From the NCBI RefSeq assembly GCF_008042035.1, contig NZ_RDBL01000002.1:685377-749376 (forward strand): a DNA stretch of 64,000 nt, in the 5' to 3' direction. This document shows, one piece after another, positions 27,639 to 36,226 of this stretch. This DNA is from Streptomyces sp. col6. GTDB lineage: Bacteria > Actinomycetota > Actinomycetes > Streptomycetales > Streptomycetaceae. The notes below the pieces were generated by a model. That model saw nothing but the letters and a program-made list of their open reading frames with translations. It was not told the DNA's origin and made no database searches. Made by a program: the position numbers and the translations under genes. Numbering within the stretch: position 1 is the stretch's first letter; the number at the start of each line of letters is the position of its first letter.

Positions 27639-27862
27639 AACGGCCCCCCGTCCGCCCAGGGCGCCGGCACACGCTCGCTGACCGACGACAGCAGAGCGTG
27701 CAGCGACAGGCGTACGAGCGGCACGTCGGCGATCGCGATGACCAGGTCCCCGCTGATCACCACACCGGTCGCCAGCACCCGGTCCAGCAGATCGACCAGC
27801 GGCACGCCGATCGGCCCGCTCAGCGGCTCGGGCCCGTCCCACGGCACGACAGCGCGCTCCAC
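27635..27862 (-). CDS. gvpS: Gas vesicle protein GvpS (GvpA/J-like)
   Basis: The product has 75 residues from GTG 27862, with GAGG 7 nt upstream. It has the GvpA-type amphipathic core (VPLVDLLDRVLATGVVISGDLVIAIADVPLVRLSLHALL). It overlaps gvpK by 4 nt and starts two bases beyond the gvpL stop. As a small GvpA paralogue it is likely a minor shell or nucleation component. Confidence 0.88.
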   Translation of the reverse strand: MERAVVPWDGPEPLSGPIGVPLVDLLDRVLATGVVISGDLVIAIADVPLVRLSLHALLSSVSERVPAPWADGGPL

Positions 27863-27864
27863 CC

Positions 27865-28659
27865 CTACACCTCGCCCACGAAGGAGTACGGAACCCAGGG
27901 CCCCGACAGCTCGACCTGCGCCCCCGTCCCTTCCCGGAGGCTCTGGGCCAGCCGAGCCAGCTCCGCCGCGCGGTCCTCGGCCACCAGATAGGTGGCGTTG
28001 AGCACCTGGGTGCGCCGTTCGTCCGGTACGCGCGCGCCGTGCGGCGGGAGCCTGCGCGACGCCGTGGCCAGACCGCTCACGCCCGCGTCCACGACCTCGG
28101 CGATCCGCAGCCCGTCCGTCCGCTGCTGCTCGCGCCGGTCCCGGAGGCCCCGTTTCCGGTCGAGATAGGCCCGGCCGGCCCCGGAGGAAGGGCGCTGCGG
28201 GGCGGCCTCGGCGGCCCGCCGGCCCGGTGCGTCGGCCACGTACACCTTCACGCCCCACTCGGAGTGGCCCGCCGTACGCTCCAGGGCCGCGTGGAAGCGC
28301 TGCGACTCCCGGACCAGCGAGGCCCGCGCCCGCTGCTCGTCGTGGTACAGCGTCGCCAGCGGGAGAGGCACCGTCGGGTACCGGTCCGCCACCGCGCACA
28401 CGACGTCGTGATGGGCCCGCGCGTACCGTTCGAGCTCGGGCTCGTCCGCGAGGCGCGCCTGCCACGCCTCGTCGGTGAAATCCGCCGCCCGTACGGTCTG
28501 CACCACCGCCGTGAGCGCCGGGCCCACGGCCAGCGCGCGCAGGGGGCTCTCGCACGTGACGCCCGACGGCCCGGCGAGGACGGGTGGCTCCTCGGCACGG
28601 CACACCGCGTAGACGTAGACGGCCTCGGCTCCGGCGGGCGCGGGGGTGTCCTCGGTCAT
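27865..28659 (-). CDS. gvpL: Gas vesicle protein GvpL (GvpL/GvpF family)
   Basis: The product has 264 residues from ATG 28659, with GAGGAG 10 nt upstream. The family opening AVYVYAVCRAEEP and the region VVCAVADRYPTVPLPLATLY are clear, and the end is LSGPWVPYSFVGEV, the GvpL/F C-terminal motif. GvpF/L proteins bind GvpA and help build the shell. The frame extends upstream to 28845 inside gvpJ, but similarity starts near 28659. It is paralogous to GvpF at 31215-31964. Confidence 0.9.
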   Translation of the reverse strand: MTEDTPAPAGAEAVYVYAVCRAEEPPVLAGPSGVTCESPLRALAVGPALTAVVQTVRAADFTDEAWQARLADEPELERYARAHHDVVCAVADRYPTVPLPLATLYHDEQRARASLVRESQRFHAALERTAGHSEWGVKVYVADAPGRRAAEAAPQRPSSGAGRAYLDRKRGLRDRREQQRTDGLRIAEVVDAGVSGLATASRRLPPHGARVPDERRTQVLNATYLVAEDRAAELARLAQSLREGTGAQVELSGPWVPYSFVGEV

Positions 28660-28688
28660 GTACTCGGTTCTCCTCGGTTCGCCTCGGT

Positions 28689-29046
28689 TCATCTCCGGGA
28701 CGAGGGCTTCGTTCCGGACTCCTGCGGCTCCTGCGCGTCGGACGTCCCCGACTCCAGGGCTTCCAGACGGGCGCGCAGCTCCCGGTTCTCGTCCTGGAGG
28801 GCGTTGCGCGCCGCGTGCGAACTGAGCGCGGGGTCGGTCTCCCACCAGTCGATGCCGGCCTTCTTCGCCGTGTCGACGGAGGCGACGAAGAGGCGCAGCC
28901 GGATGGTGAGCAGCTCGATGTCCAGCAGGTCGATCTTGATGTCGCCGGCGATGACGATGCCCTTGTCCAGGACGCGTTCGAGGATGTCGGCGAGGTTGGT
29001 GGTCTGCGGACCGGAGGGCGCGTAGGCGTCCTGCCGGAAGTCGAGG

Positions 29047-29054
<8 letters not shown>
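28689..29054 (-). CDS. gvpJ: Gas vesicle protein GvpJ
   Basis: The product has 121 residues. Residues 20-80 form a GvpA/J core (NLADILERVLDKGIVIAGDI, then LLDIELLTIRLRLFVASVD) with the GIDWWETDP continuation typical of GvpJ. A charged tail predicted to be helical follows (LQDENRELRARLEALESG). The ATG at 29054 overlaps the gvpZ stop by 8 nt. GvpJ is a minor shell protein involved in shape and nucleation. Confidence 0.9.
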
Positions 29055-30105
<1,051 letters not shown>

Positions 30106-30111
30106 GACTCG

Positions 30112-30951
30112 CTACCTCCGACGATCGGTGCGCTTGGAAGCGGTCCGCTTGGACGACGACGTCTTCTTCGCGGCGGTCTTCTTCGCCGGAGAGGTCTTCT
30201 TGGCCGCGGCCTTCTTAGCGGGAGCCGTCTTCTTCGGCGCCGCCTTCTTGGCCCGAGCCGCCTTCCTGGCGGGAGCGCTCTTCTTCGCCGCCGGCTTCTT
30301 CGTGGCGGCCTTCTTCGTGGCGGACTTCTTGGCGGGTGCCGCCTTCTTGGCCGGAGCGGTCTTCTTCGCGGTCTTCTTCGCGGCCTTCTTGGCCGGTGCC
30401 TTTCCGGCGTCGCCCTTGCGGGCCGGCCGCCGGCGGGGAGGCGCGTGCTCTTCTTCCGGTTCCGGCTCCGGTTCCTCTTCTTCTCCCTCTTCGTCTTCTT
30501 CCTCGTCCTCGTAGCCCTGGTCCTCGTCCTCGTCCTCGTCCCAGGGCTCGTCCTCGTCCTCGTACGGGGCGTCCCCGCCCTCCGGCTCCTCTTCGTCCTC
30601 GTCGTACTCGTCCTCGTACACGTCCTCCTCGCGCGGACCCTCGATGAGGCGGGCGGTGCGGTCGCTGATCGTGTCGGCCACTGACGCCATGCGGCGGTTG
30701 GCCGCCGCCGTCACGGCCTTGCGGCCCGCGTCCATCACCTCGCCCCTCAGCTGCTCCTGGAGCTCGGCGAACTGGGGGACCTCGCCGAGGCGGCGCACGC
30801 CCTCCGCGGCGAGCTGGCGGGGTTCGAGCCCGAACCGTCTGCCCGCCAGGTACGTCGCCACGGTCAGGGCCATCCGGCCCTTCTTGGTCCGGCCCAGCAC
30901 GTAGCCGCCCACTACCGCGGCCGCGAGTGCCACTTTCGCCTGGTCATCCAT
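30112..30951 (-). CDS. gvpY: GvpY: gas-vesicle cluster protein with acidic and histone H1-like regions
   Basis: The product has 279 residues. The N-terminus has a hydrophobic segment (VALAAAVVGGYVLGRTKKGR), then a helical part (LAAEGVRRLGEVPQFAELQEQLRGEV). Residues of about 105-170 are dominated by Glu/Asp. The last 100 or so are Lys/Ala/Thr-rich with KKTA/KKAA repeats, like the tails of histone H1 and actinobacterial HupS. Position matches gvpY in the streptomycete gene order. The extreme charge separation is unusual; the role is unknown. The start overlaps the gvpG stop by 8 nt. Confidence 0.8.
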   Translation of the reverse strand: MDDQAKVALAAAVVGGYVLGRTKKGRMALTVATYLAGRRFGLEPRQLAAEGVRRLGEVPQFAELQEQLRGEVMDAGRKAVTAAANRRMASVADTISDRTARLIEGPREEDVYEDEYDEDEEEPEGGDAPYEDEDEPWDEDEDEDQGYEDEEEDEEGEEEEPEPEPEEEHAPPRRRPARKGDAGKAPAKKAAKKTAKKTAPAKKAAPAKKSATKKAATKKPAAKKSAPARKAARAKKAAPKKTAPAKKAAAKKTSPAKKTAAKKTSSSKRTASKRTDRRR

Positions 30952-31213
30952 GAGTACGCCACCTTCGATCGTTTGGCTCTCGGCCCGTCCGAGCGGCGTG
31001 CAGCCGGTCGAGCAGCCGCTCCTCTTCCCGTTCGAATTCCTCCGGCGTGATGTCCCCGGCCTCCAACTCCTGGTTGAGTACGGCCAGTTGCGTGCGCAGG
31101 ACGTGGGGATCGTGAAGCTCCCGCTCCGCCGCGTCGTGAAGCTTCTCCGCCACCCAGACCACCCCCCGGACAGGGGCGACGGGCAAGGTGAGCAGTCCGG
31201 TGATCAGGCCCAT
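30944..31213 (-). CDS. gvpG: Gas vesicle protein GvpG
   Basis: The product has 89 residues from ATG 31213, one base after the gvpF stop. The family sequence GLLTLPVAPVRGVVWVAEKLHDAAERE is followed by helical LRTQLAVLNQELEAGDITPEEFEREEERLLDRL. GvpG is a small assembly protein found next to GvpF. The reverse frame extends upstream to 31357 without similarity. Confidence 0.9.
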   Translation of the reverse strand: MGLITGLLTLPVAPVRGVVWVAEKLHDAAERELHDPHVLRTQLAVLNQELEAGDITPEEFEREEERLLDRLHAARTGREPNDRRWRTHG

Positions 31214-31214
31214 C

Positions 31215-31964
31215 TCAGCCACCGCCCACAGACGCCGGGCGGGCCTCGGCGGCCACGAAGCTGTAGCACGGCAGCGGCCCGGCCAGACGGACCTGCACAT
31301 GGCTCCGGTGGGCGCCCGCGAACCGGTGCGCCTCGGCCATGAAGTCCTCACCGGCACCGCGTTCCACCAGGAACGAGACGTTGAGGGCGCACCCCTGGAC
31401 CTCCGGGCCCGCCGCCACCGCCCGCGCCCTCGGCGTCAGTTCCCGCAGCAGCCGTCGTCCCGCCTCGGACGCCCGGCGTGCGAGGGCGGCGGCCACCGCT
31501 TCGCCCAGCCGCAGACTGGCCTCGTACCCCGGACGCCGGCGCGCGGTGTCACGGAGCCTGCGTACGGTGCTGTCCTCGGCGACGACATCGGCGAGCGCGT
31601 CCTCGGCCGCCAGCGCCTTGACGTTGATCTCGTGGCAGCCCGCGAGCCGCTCCAGGGCCTTCGTGTGAGCCGCCTCGTCGGCCGCCAGCTGCCGCAGCAC
31701 GGTGTCCCGGCCGGGAGCGACCATGCCGAACCGCATGGGCAGTACGGGCCCCTCGTCCATGAGGCGCAGCAGCAGGTCCTGATGAGCCAGCAGATCGCGG
31801 CGACGTGCCCGGAGATCCGGGGGAGCGTCGCTGACGACGGCGGCCAGCCGGCCGTGCCGGAGGATCCGGAGGCGGGCAGGCGGGCCGCCCACCCCGCCCT
31901 GCCCGTCCGGCAGGGTGATGTCCGCCCGGGTGATCGCGTAGACGTACACCCCGTCGGCTGTCAC
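31215..31964 (-). CDS. gvpF: Gas vesicle protein GvpF
   Basis: The product has 249 residues. It starts GVYVYAITRADITLPDG and contains the GvpF/L conserved stretch LLRLMDEGPVLPMRFGMVAP, then LNVSFLVERGAGEDF and a terminal LAGPLPCYSFV motif. It follows gvpA by 3 nt and is tightly linked to gvpG. GvpF binds GvpA and is thought to act as an assembly chaperone. It is distantly paralogous to GvpL in the same operon. Confidence 0.92.
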   Translation of the reverse strand: MTADGVYVYAITRADITLPDGQGGVGGPPARLRILRHGRLAAVVSDAPPDLRARRRDLLAHQDLLLRLMDEGPVLPMRFGMVAPGRDTVLRQLAADEAAHTKALERLAGCHEINVKALAAEDALADVVAEDSTVRRLRDTARRRPGYEASLRLGEAVAAALARRASEAGRRLLRELTPRARAVAAGPEVQGCALNVSFLVERGAGEDFMAEAHRFAGAHRSHVQVRLAGPLPCYSFVAAEARPASVGGG

Positions 31965-31967
31965 GGC

Positions 31968-32411
31968 TCAGGCCTCCACACGGCGGCGCCGGCTCTCACT
32001 GCTGCGCGCCGGGGCACGCCGCTTCCTCGGCCGCTCCTCCGGCTCCTCCTCCGCTTCGTCACCGCCGACCGCCTTGCGTACGGTGTCGCCCACCGACTCG
32101 GCCGCCCTGCGCACCTTCCGCTTGCCGATCGACTTGGCGGCACCGCCGCCGATCAGCTCCGGAACCGTGGTGCTGCCGGAGTCCCGCTCCAGGTCCAGCC
32201 GGTTGCACGCCTCGGCGAACCGCAGATAGGTGTCCACGCTCGCGACGACGATGCGCGCGTCTATCTTCAGGATCTCGATGCCGACCAGGGAGACCCTGAT
32301 GAACACATCGATCACCATGCCCCGGTCGAGGATCAGCTCCAGGACGTCGTACAGAGTGCCGGCGCGCGGCGGGCAGGCGACGACTTCGTCGGAGTAGGTG
32401 GTCGCGGTCAT
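31968..32411 (-). CDS. gvpA: Gas vesicle structural protein GvpA with basic C-terminal extension
   Basis: The product has 147 residues. Residues 18-70 are a canonical GvpA core (LYDVLELILDRGMVIDVFIR, then VSLVGIEILKIDARIVVASVDTYL), the hydrophobic wall-forming unit. The C-terminal extension of about 70 residues is first acidic, then strongly Arg/Lys-rich (RPRKRRAPARSSESRRRR), about twice the length of the compact cyanobacterial GvpA. It follows gvpO with a 33-nt gap and precedes gvpF by 3 nt. Confidence 0.92.
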   Translation of the reverse strand: MTATTYSDEVVACPPRAGTLYDVLELILDRGMVIDVFIRVSLVGIEILKIDARIVVASVDTYLRFAEACNRLDLERDSGSTTVPELIGGGAAKSIGKRKVRRAAESVGDTVRKAVGGDEAEEEPEERPRKRRAPARSSESRRRRVEA

Positions 32412-32444
32412 GGAATGTCCTTCCGGCAGGGGAGTGGACGCGGC

Positions 32445-32765
32445 TCACTCGTCGGCGGCGCCCCGGCGGTACCGGCGGACCCTGCGGTACTCCAGGAGCT
32501 CACCGGACCGGTCCAGCTGCACCTCGTAGGAGGCGAGGAGGCTCGTCGTGTCCGGAATCCGGGGCACTTCGAGAACGTCCACGACGACGCACCAGCCGTC
32601 GTCGGTGCGCCGGACGGCGGACACGCCCTCCGTGTGGTGGTCGATGAGACCCGCCAGGCTCTGGCAGGCAGCGCGGGCCGCATGCTCGGGGCCCCGTGCG
32701 GACGAGGCGCGACGAGTGGTCGCCGTTTTCGTGGTTCCGGCATGGGAGCGCCGCTGGTCTGCCAT
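32445..32765 (-). CDS. gvpO: Gas vesicle protein GvpO
   Basis: The product has 106 residues from ATG 32765. A basic, Ser/Thr-rich N-terminal 25 residues precede the GvpO domain (VSAVRRTDDGWCVVVDVLEVPRIPDTTSLLASYEVQLDRSGELLEYRRVRRYRRG). It is the first gene of the ten-gene operon and divergent from the tetR gene. The promoter region is shared (32766-32890). In haloarchaea GvpO is needed for vesicle formation. Confidence 0.9.
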   Translation of the reverse strand: MADQRRSHAGTTKTATTRRASSARGPEHAARAACQSLAGLIDHHTEGVSAVRRTDDGWCVVVDVLEVPRIPDTTSLLASYEVQLDRSGELLEYRRVRRYRRGAADE

Positions 32766-32853
32766 GGCACCCAGTCTGCTCACTCTCGCCGCCCCCGCAT
32801 CTTGGGCGAGGTCATTGGGACGTGCGCTGCGCGGTGCCCACACGCACGGCCCC

Positions 32854-32868
32854 GTAGACAGTGTCTAC
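32854..32868. promoter_or_regulatory. TetR-type operator 1
   Basis: GTAGACAGTGTCTAC is a perfect 15-bp palindrome (7+1+7). It lies 23 nt before the tetR start, between the divergent gvpO and tetR genes. A near-identical second copy follows 9 nt downstream. This is the pattern expected of an autoregulating TetR repressor. Confidence 0.75.
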
Positions 32869-32877
32869 GTCCGCCTG

Positions 32878-32892
32878 GTAGACACTGTCTAT
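32878..32892. promoter_or_regulatory. TetR-type operator 2, overlapping the tetR start codon
   Basis: GTAGACACTGTCTAT repeats operator 1 with one arm mismatch and runs into the first two bases of the tetR ATG at 32891. Binding here would block transcription start or early elongation. With no room for a ribosome-binding site, the tetR transcript may be leaderless. Confidence 0.7.
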
Positions 32893-33607
32893 GGATCACT
32901 CGAACCCCCTGCGGGAACGCCTGGTCGACGCGGGCGTCGACCTCGTCATGACCGAAGGCTCCGCCGCGCTCGGACTGCGCGAGATCGCCCGCCGGGCGGG
33001 GGTGTCCCACGGGGCGCCACGCCGCTACTTCCCGACGCACCACTCCCTGCTCTCCGCCATCGCCCGGCGGGGCTTCACCGACCTCACCGCCCGGCTGGCG
33101 GCGGCTACGGAGGGAGTACGGACCCCGCGCGACCGGCTGCGGGCCCTCGCTGAGGCGTTCCTGGTCCACGCTGCGGAGCACCGCGGCATGTTCGAGCTGA
33201 TGTTCCGCCACGACCTGCTCGACAGCGAGGCCCATGCGGGTGACGCGCGGCCGGCCGGGGCACAGGAGGGCGGGGCGCGGTCCGAGGCGGCCCCCGCCGA
33301 CGCCGGGACGACGGACCGGCCGCGGCTGCGCGACTCGACCCTCCCGCTGTTCGCGCACCTCGTCGAGCTCGTCGCCCGGGACCGCGACCACTGGAGGGCG
33401 CGCTGCACGGGCCCCTCGTACGCATCCGCCCCGCCGCCCGCCGTGACCGCGGCCGCCCTGTGGACCAACCTGCACGGCATCGCCGTACTCCGGGCGAGCG
33501 GAGCCCTCCCGCTCGCCCTGGGCACCTCGCTTCCCGAGGGCGCCGATGGGCCGGACCCCCTCGTCACGGCGGTGCTCGACGGCCATCTCGGCCGGGTGAA
33601 CCCGTGA
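32891..33607 (+). CDS. TetR/AcrR family repressor
   Basis: The product has 238 residues. The N-terminal helix-turn-helix (AALGLREIARRAGVSHGAPRRYFPTHHSLLSAI) spans about residues 24-57 and the C-terminal ligand domain follows. A hydrophilic Ala/Gly/Glu insert (residues 115-140) looks like a flexible loop. It overlaps the MFS transporter gene by GTGA at 33604, so repressor and exporter form one operon. Two palindromes at the start are likely its operators. A drug or metabolite exported by the MFS protein is the probable inducer. Confidence 0.92.
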   Translation: MDHSNPLRERLVDAGVDLVMTEGSAALGLREIARRAGVSHGAPRRYFPTHHSLLSAIARRGFTDLTARLAAATEGVRTPRDRLRALAEAFLVHAAEHRGMFELMFRHDLLDSEAHAGDARPAGAQEGGARSEAAPADAGTTDRPRLRDSTLPLFAHLVELVARDRDHWRARCTGPSYASAPPPAVTAAALWTNLHGIAVLRASGALPLALGTSLPEGADGPDPLVTAVLDGHLGRVNP

Positions 33608-34974
33608 CGACCACCGCGGTGCGGCCCCACGCCGCGCTCCTGGCCTCGGTGGCGGGCGCGATGATCGTGGCCCTGGACGGCACGGTGCTGCTCATCGCCC
33701 AGCCGGAGCTGCGACGCGATCTCGGGGCGACGGTGACCCAGGTCCAGTGGACGAGCACCGGCTACCTGCTCGCCGTCGCCGCCCTCCTCGTCGTCGCCGG
33801 GCGGCTGGGGGACCGGTACGGGCACCGGAGGCTGCTGTGCGTCGGGGCGCTCGGCTTCGGCGCCGCGTCGGCGGGCATCGGGCTCGCTCCGGGCATCGGC
33901 TGGGTCATCGCGTCGCGCGCCGCCCAGGGCGTGTTCGGCGCCCTCCTGCAACCGGCGACGCTCGCCCTGCTCCGGCTCGTGTACCCGGCGGACCGGCTCG
34001 GCGCGGTGGTCGCCCTGCGCACCAGCGCGATCGGGGTGGCCGCGGCGGCCGGCCCGGTGCTCGGCGGAGTGCTGGTCACGCACTGGGGGTGGCGGGCCGT
34101 GTTCCTGATCAACATCCCGGCCGCCCTCGCCATCGCCGCCCTCACCCTCGCCGTACGCGTCCCGGACGTGCCGCGCGTCGCGTTCCGCCGGTTCGACCTC
34201 GCCGCCGGCGCCCTGCTGGCCGCCGCGCTCGCCGTCCTCGTCCACACCCTGGCAGGTATCCCGGAGGAGGGCTGGACCGGCGCCGGGACCGGGCTCGGTC
34301 TTCTGCTGAGCGCGCTGCTCGGGGCGGCACTGATCGGCTACGAACGCCGCAGCGCACAGCCGGTCGTGCCGCCGGCGGTGACGCGCTCGGTGCCCGTGAT
34401 GGCCTCGATGGCGCTGCTGCTCACCACCTCCGGCGGGCTGTTCGGCGCGCTGTTCGTGGTCACCTTCTTCCTGCAGCAGGGCCTCGGCCTCGACCCGCTC
34501 GCCTGCGGACTGCGCTGCCTGCCGCTGACCCTGCTCATGATCGCCGGAGCGCCCGTCGCATCGGCCGCCCTGACCCGGTTCGGGCCTCGCCGCACCGCGC
34601 TCACGGGCCAGATGGGCGTCGTGGCCGCCGTCCTGGGCCTCTCCCAGCTGTCCCCCGGGGCCTCCTGGACCGGGACGGGCCTGGTCCTCGCGCTCCTGGG
34701 CGCGGGCTTCACCGCCGTCATGGTCACCGCCACCGGCACCGTCGTCGGGGACGCGCCACCCGGATACGCGGGGGTGGTCGGGGGCCTCAAGCAGACCGCC
34801 ATGAACGTGGGTCCGACGCTCGGGATCGCCGTCGCCGCCGGGCTGATGCCCCTCACCGCACCGGCGCAATCGGCCCTCGCCGGTCCATGGCCCGGCATGG
34901 GGCAGGCGCTGCCGGCGGTCGCCGCCCTCGCCGCGCTCGGCCTGCTCCCGGCGTCGCTGCTGCCCCGGCGCTGA
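33604..34974 (+). CDS. MFS drug-efflux transporter (DHA2/EmrB-QacA type)
   Basis: The product has 456 residues from GTG 33604, overlapping the tetR stop. It has about 13-14 membrane helices. The DHA2 motifs are visible: ALDGTVLLIAQPEL in helix 1, QVQWTSTGYLLAVAALLVVAGRLGDRYGHRRL (motif A) and RAAQGVFGALLQPATLALL near helix 4, and GPVLGGVLVTHWGWRAVFLINIPAA (antiporter motif C region). It exports an unknown toxic compound using the proton gradient, under control of the adjacent TetR. Confidence 0.9.
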   Translation: MTTTAVRPHAALLASVAGAMIVALDGTVLLIAQPELRRDLGATVTQVQWTSTGYLLAVAALLVVAGRLGDRYGHRRLLCVGALGFGAASAGIGLAPGIGWVIASRAAQGVFGALLQPATLALLRLVYPADRLGAVVALRTSAIGVAAAAGPVLGGVLVTHWGWRAVFLINIPAALAIAALTLAVRVPDVPRVAFRRFDLAAGALLAAALAVLVHTLAGIPEEGWTGAGTGLGLLLSALLGAALIGYERRSAQPVVPPAVTRSVPVMASMALLLTTSGGLFGALFVVTFFLQQGLGLDPLACGLRCLPLTLLMIAGAPVASAALTRFGPRRTALTGQMGVVAAVLGLSQLSPGASWTGTGLVLALLGAGFTAVMVTATGTVVGDAPPGYAGVVGGLKQTAMNVGPTLGIAVAAGLMPLTAPAQSALAGPWPGMGQALPAVAALAALGLLPASLLPRR

Positions 34975-35091
34975 TCCCGACCCGGCAGGCGCCTCGCCCG
35001 AACGCCTGCCCCCGGAGCGCTCGCCTCGTGGGTCACGGCGGCCGCCAGTACGCTGCCAGAGGATCACGACCGGTGAACGAGGAGCAGACCG

Positions 35092-36213
35092 ATGGACCTC
35101 CGCCTGAGGACGATCAGCCGGGACGAGCACCTGGCGTTCGTCGACAGCCTGCCGTCGGCGAGTCACATGCAGGTCCCGTCCTGGGGCGAGGTGAAACCCG
35201 ACTGGCGGGCGGAGAGCCTCGGCTGGTTCGACGACACCGGCCGGATCACCGGCGTGGCCCTGGTCCTGTACCGGCCGCTCCCGAAGCTCAAGCGCTTCCT
35301 CGCCTATCTCCCCGAAGGGCCCGTGATCGACTGGTACGACGACGACCTCGACCGGTGGCTGAAGCCGCTCCTCGACCACCTCAAGGGGCAGGGCGCGTTC
35401 ACCGTGAAGATGGGCCCGCCCGTCGTCGCCCGCCGCTGGGACGCGGCCACCGTGAAGGAGGCCGTCGCCGACCCGGAGGCGCACCGCCTCGGCGAGGTCG
35501 CCCCCACGGAACAGGACCCACGCGCCTTCGCGCTGATGGACCGTCTGCGGGCCGCGGGCTGGCAGCAGTCCGGCGGCGACAGCGAGGAGGGCTTCGCCGC
35601 AGGCCAGCCGCGTTACGTCTTCCAGCTTCCCCTCGCGGGCCGCTCGCTCGACGAGATCCTGAGCGGCTTCAACCAGCTGTGGCGCCGCAACATCAAGAAG
35701 GCGGACAAGGCCGGCGTCAAGGTCGTCCGGGGCGACTACGCCGACCTGGACACCTTCTACGCCCTCTACACCGAGACCGCAGAACGCGACCGGTTCATCC
35801 CCCGCCCCCTGGAGTACTTCCAGCGCATGTGGAAGGCGCTCACCGCCGAACACCCGGACCGGATGAGGCTCTACCTCGCGGCGCACGACGGGGACGTACT
35901 GGCCGCGGCCACCATGCTCACCGTCGGCGGCCACGTCTGGTACTCGTACGGCGCCTCCACCAGCCGCAGGCGCGAGGTCCAGCCCAACAACGCCATCCAG
36001 TGGCAGATGATCCGCGACGCCCACGCCCTGGGCGCGCACGTCTACGACTTCCGGGGCACGACCGACACGCTCGACGAGAGCAACCATCTGCTGGGCCTGC
36101 TCCGCTTCAAGGCCGGCACCGGGGGACAGGCGGCCGAGTACGCCGGCGAGTGGAACTACCCGCTCAACAAGGTCCTGCACAAGGCGTTCAACCTGTACAT
36201 GGCCCGGCGGTAG
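35092..36213 (+). CDS. FemX-like lipid II aminoacyltransferase (FemABX family)
   Basis: The product has 373 residues from ATG 35092. The FemABX family opening is visible (HLAFVDSLPSASHMQVPSWGEVKPDW). Two GNAT-like halves follow, with FNQLWRRNIKKADKAGVKVV, YSYGASTSRRREVQPNNAIQWQMI and the C-terminal DFRGTTD...LLRFKAGTGG typical of the family. These enzymes add the first bridge amino acid (Gly in streptomycetes, as FemX/VanK) from aminoacyl-tRNA to lipid II. GAGGAG lies upstream (ACGAGGAGCAGACCG before the ATG). It is separate from the tetR-MFS pair (117-nt gap) and convergent with the FAD-Rieske gene. Confidence 0.9.
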   Translation: MDLRLRTISRDEHLAFVDSLPSASHMQVPSWGEVKPDWRAESLGWFDDTGRITGVALVLYRPLPKLKRFLAYLPEGPVIDWYDDDLDRWLKPLLDHLKGQGAFTVKMGPPVVARRWDAATVKEAVADPEAHRLGEVAPTEQDPRAFALMDRLRAAGWQQSGGDSEEGFAAGQPRYVFQLPLAGRSLDEILSGFNQLWRRNIKKADKAGVKVVRGDYADLDTFYALYTETAERDRFIPRPLEYFQRMWKALTAEHPDRMRLYLAAHDGDVLAAATMLTVGGHVWYSYGASTSRRREVQPNNAIQWQMIRDAHALGAHVYDFRGTTDTLDESNHLLGLLRFKAGTGGQAAEYAGEWNYPLNKVLHKAFNLYMARR

Positions 36214-36226
36214 CGCCCTGCGGGAT

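Noticed and set aside
30112..30420. KKTA/KKAA-coding repeats considered as a DNA tandem repeat or CRISPR-like array
   Set aside because: The repetition is at the amino-acid level, with variable unit length and no conserved spacers.
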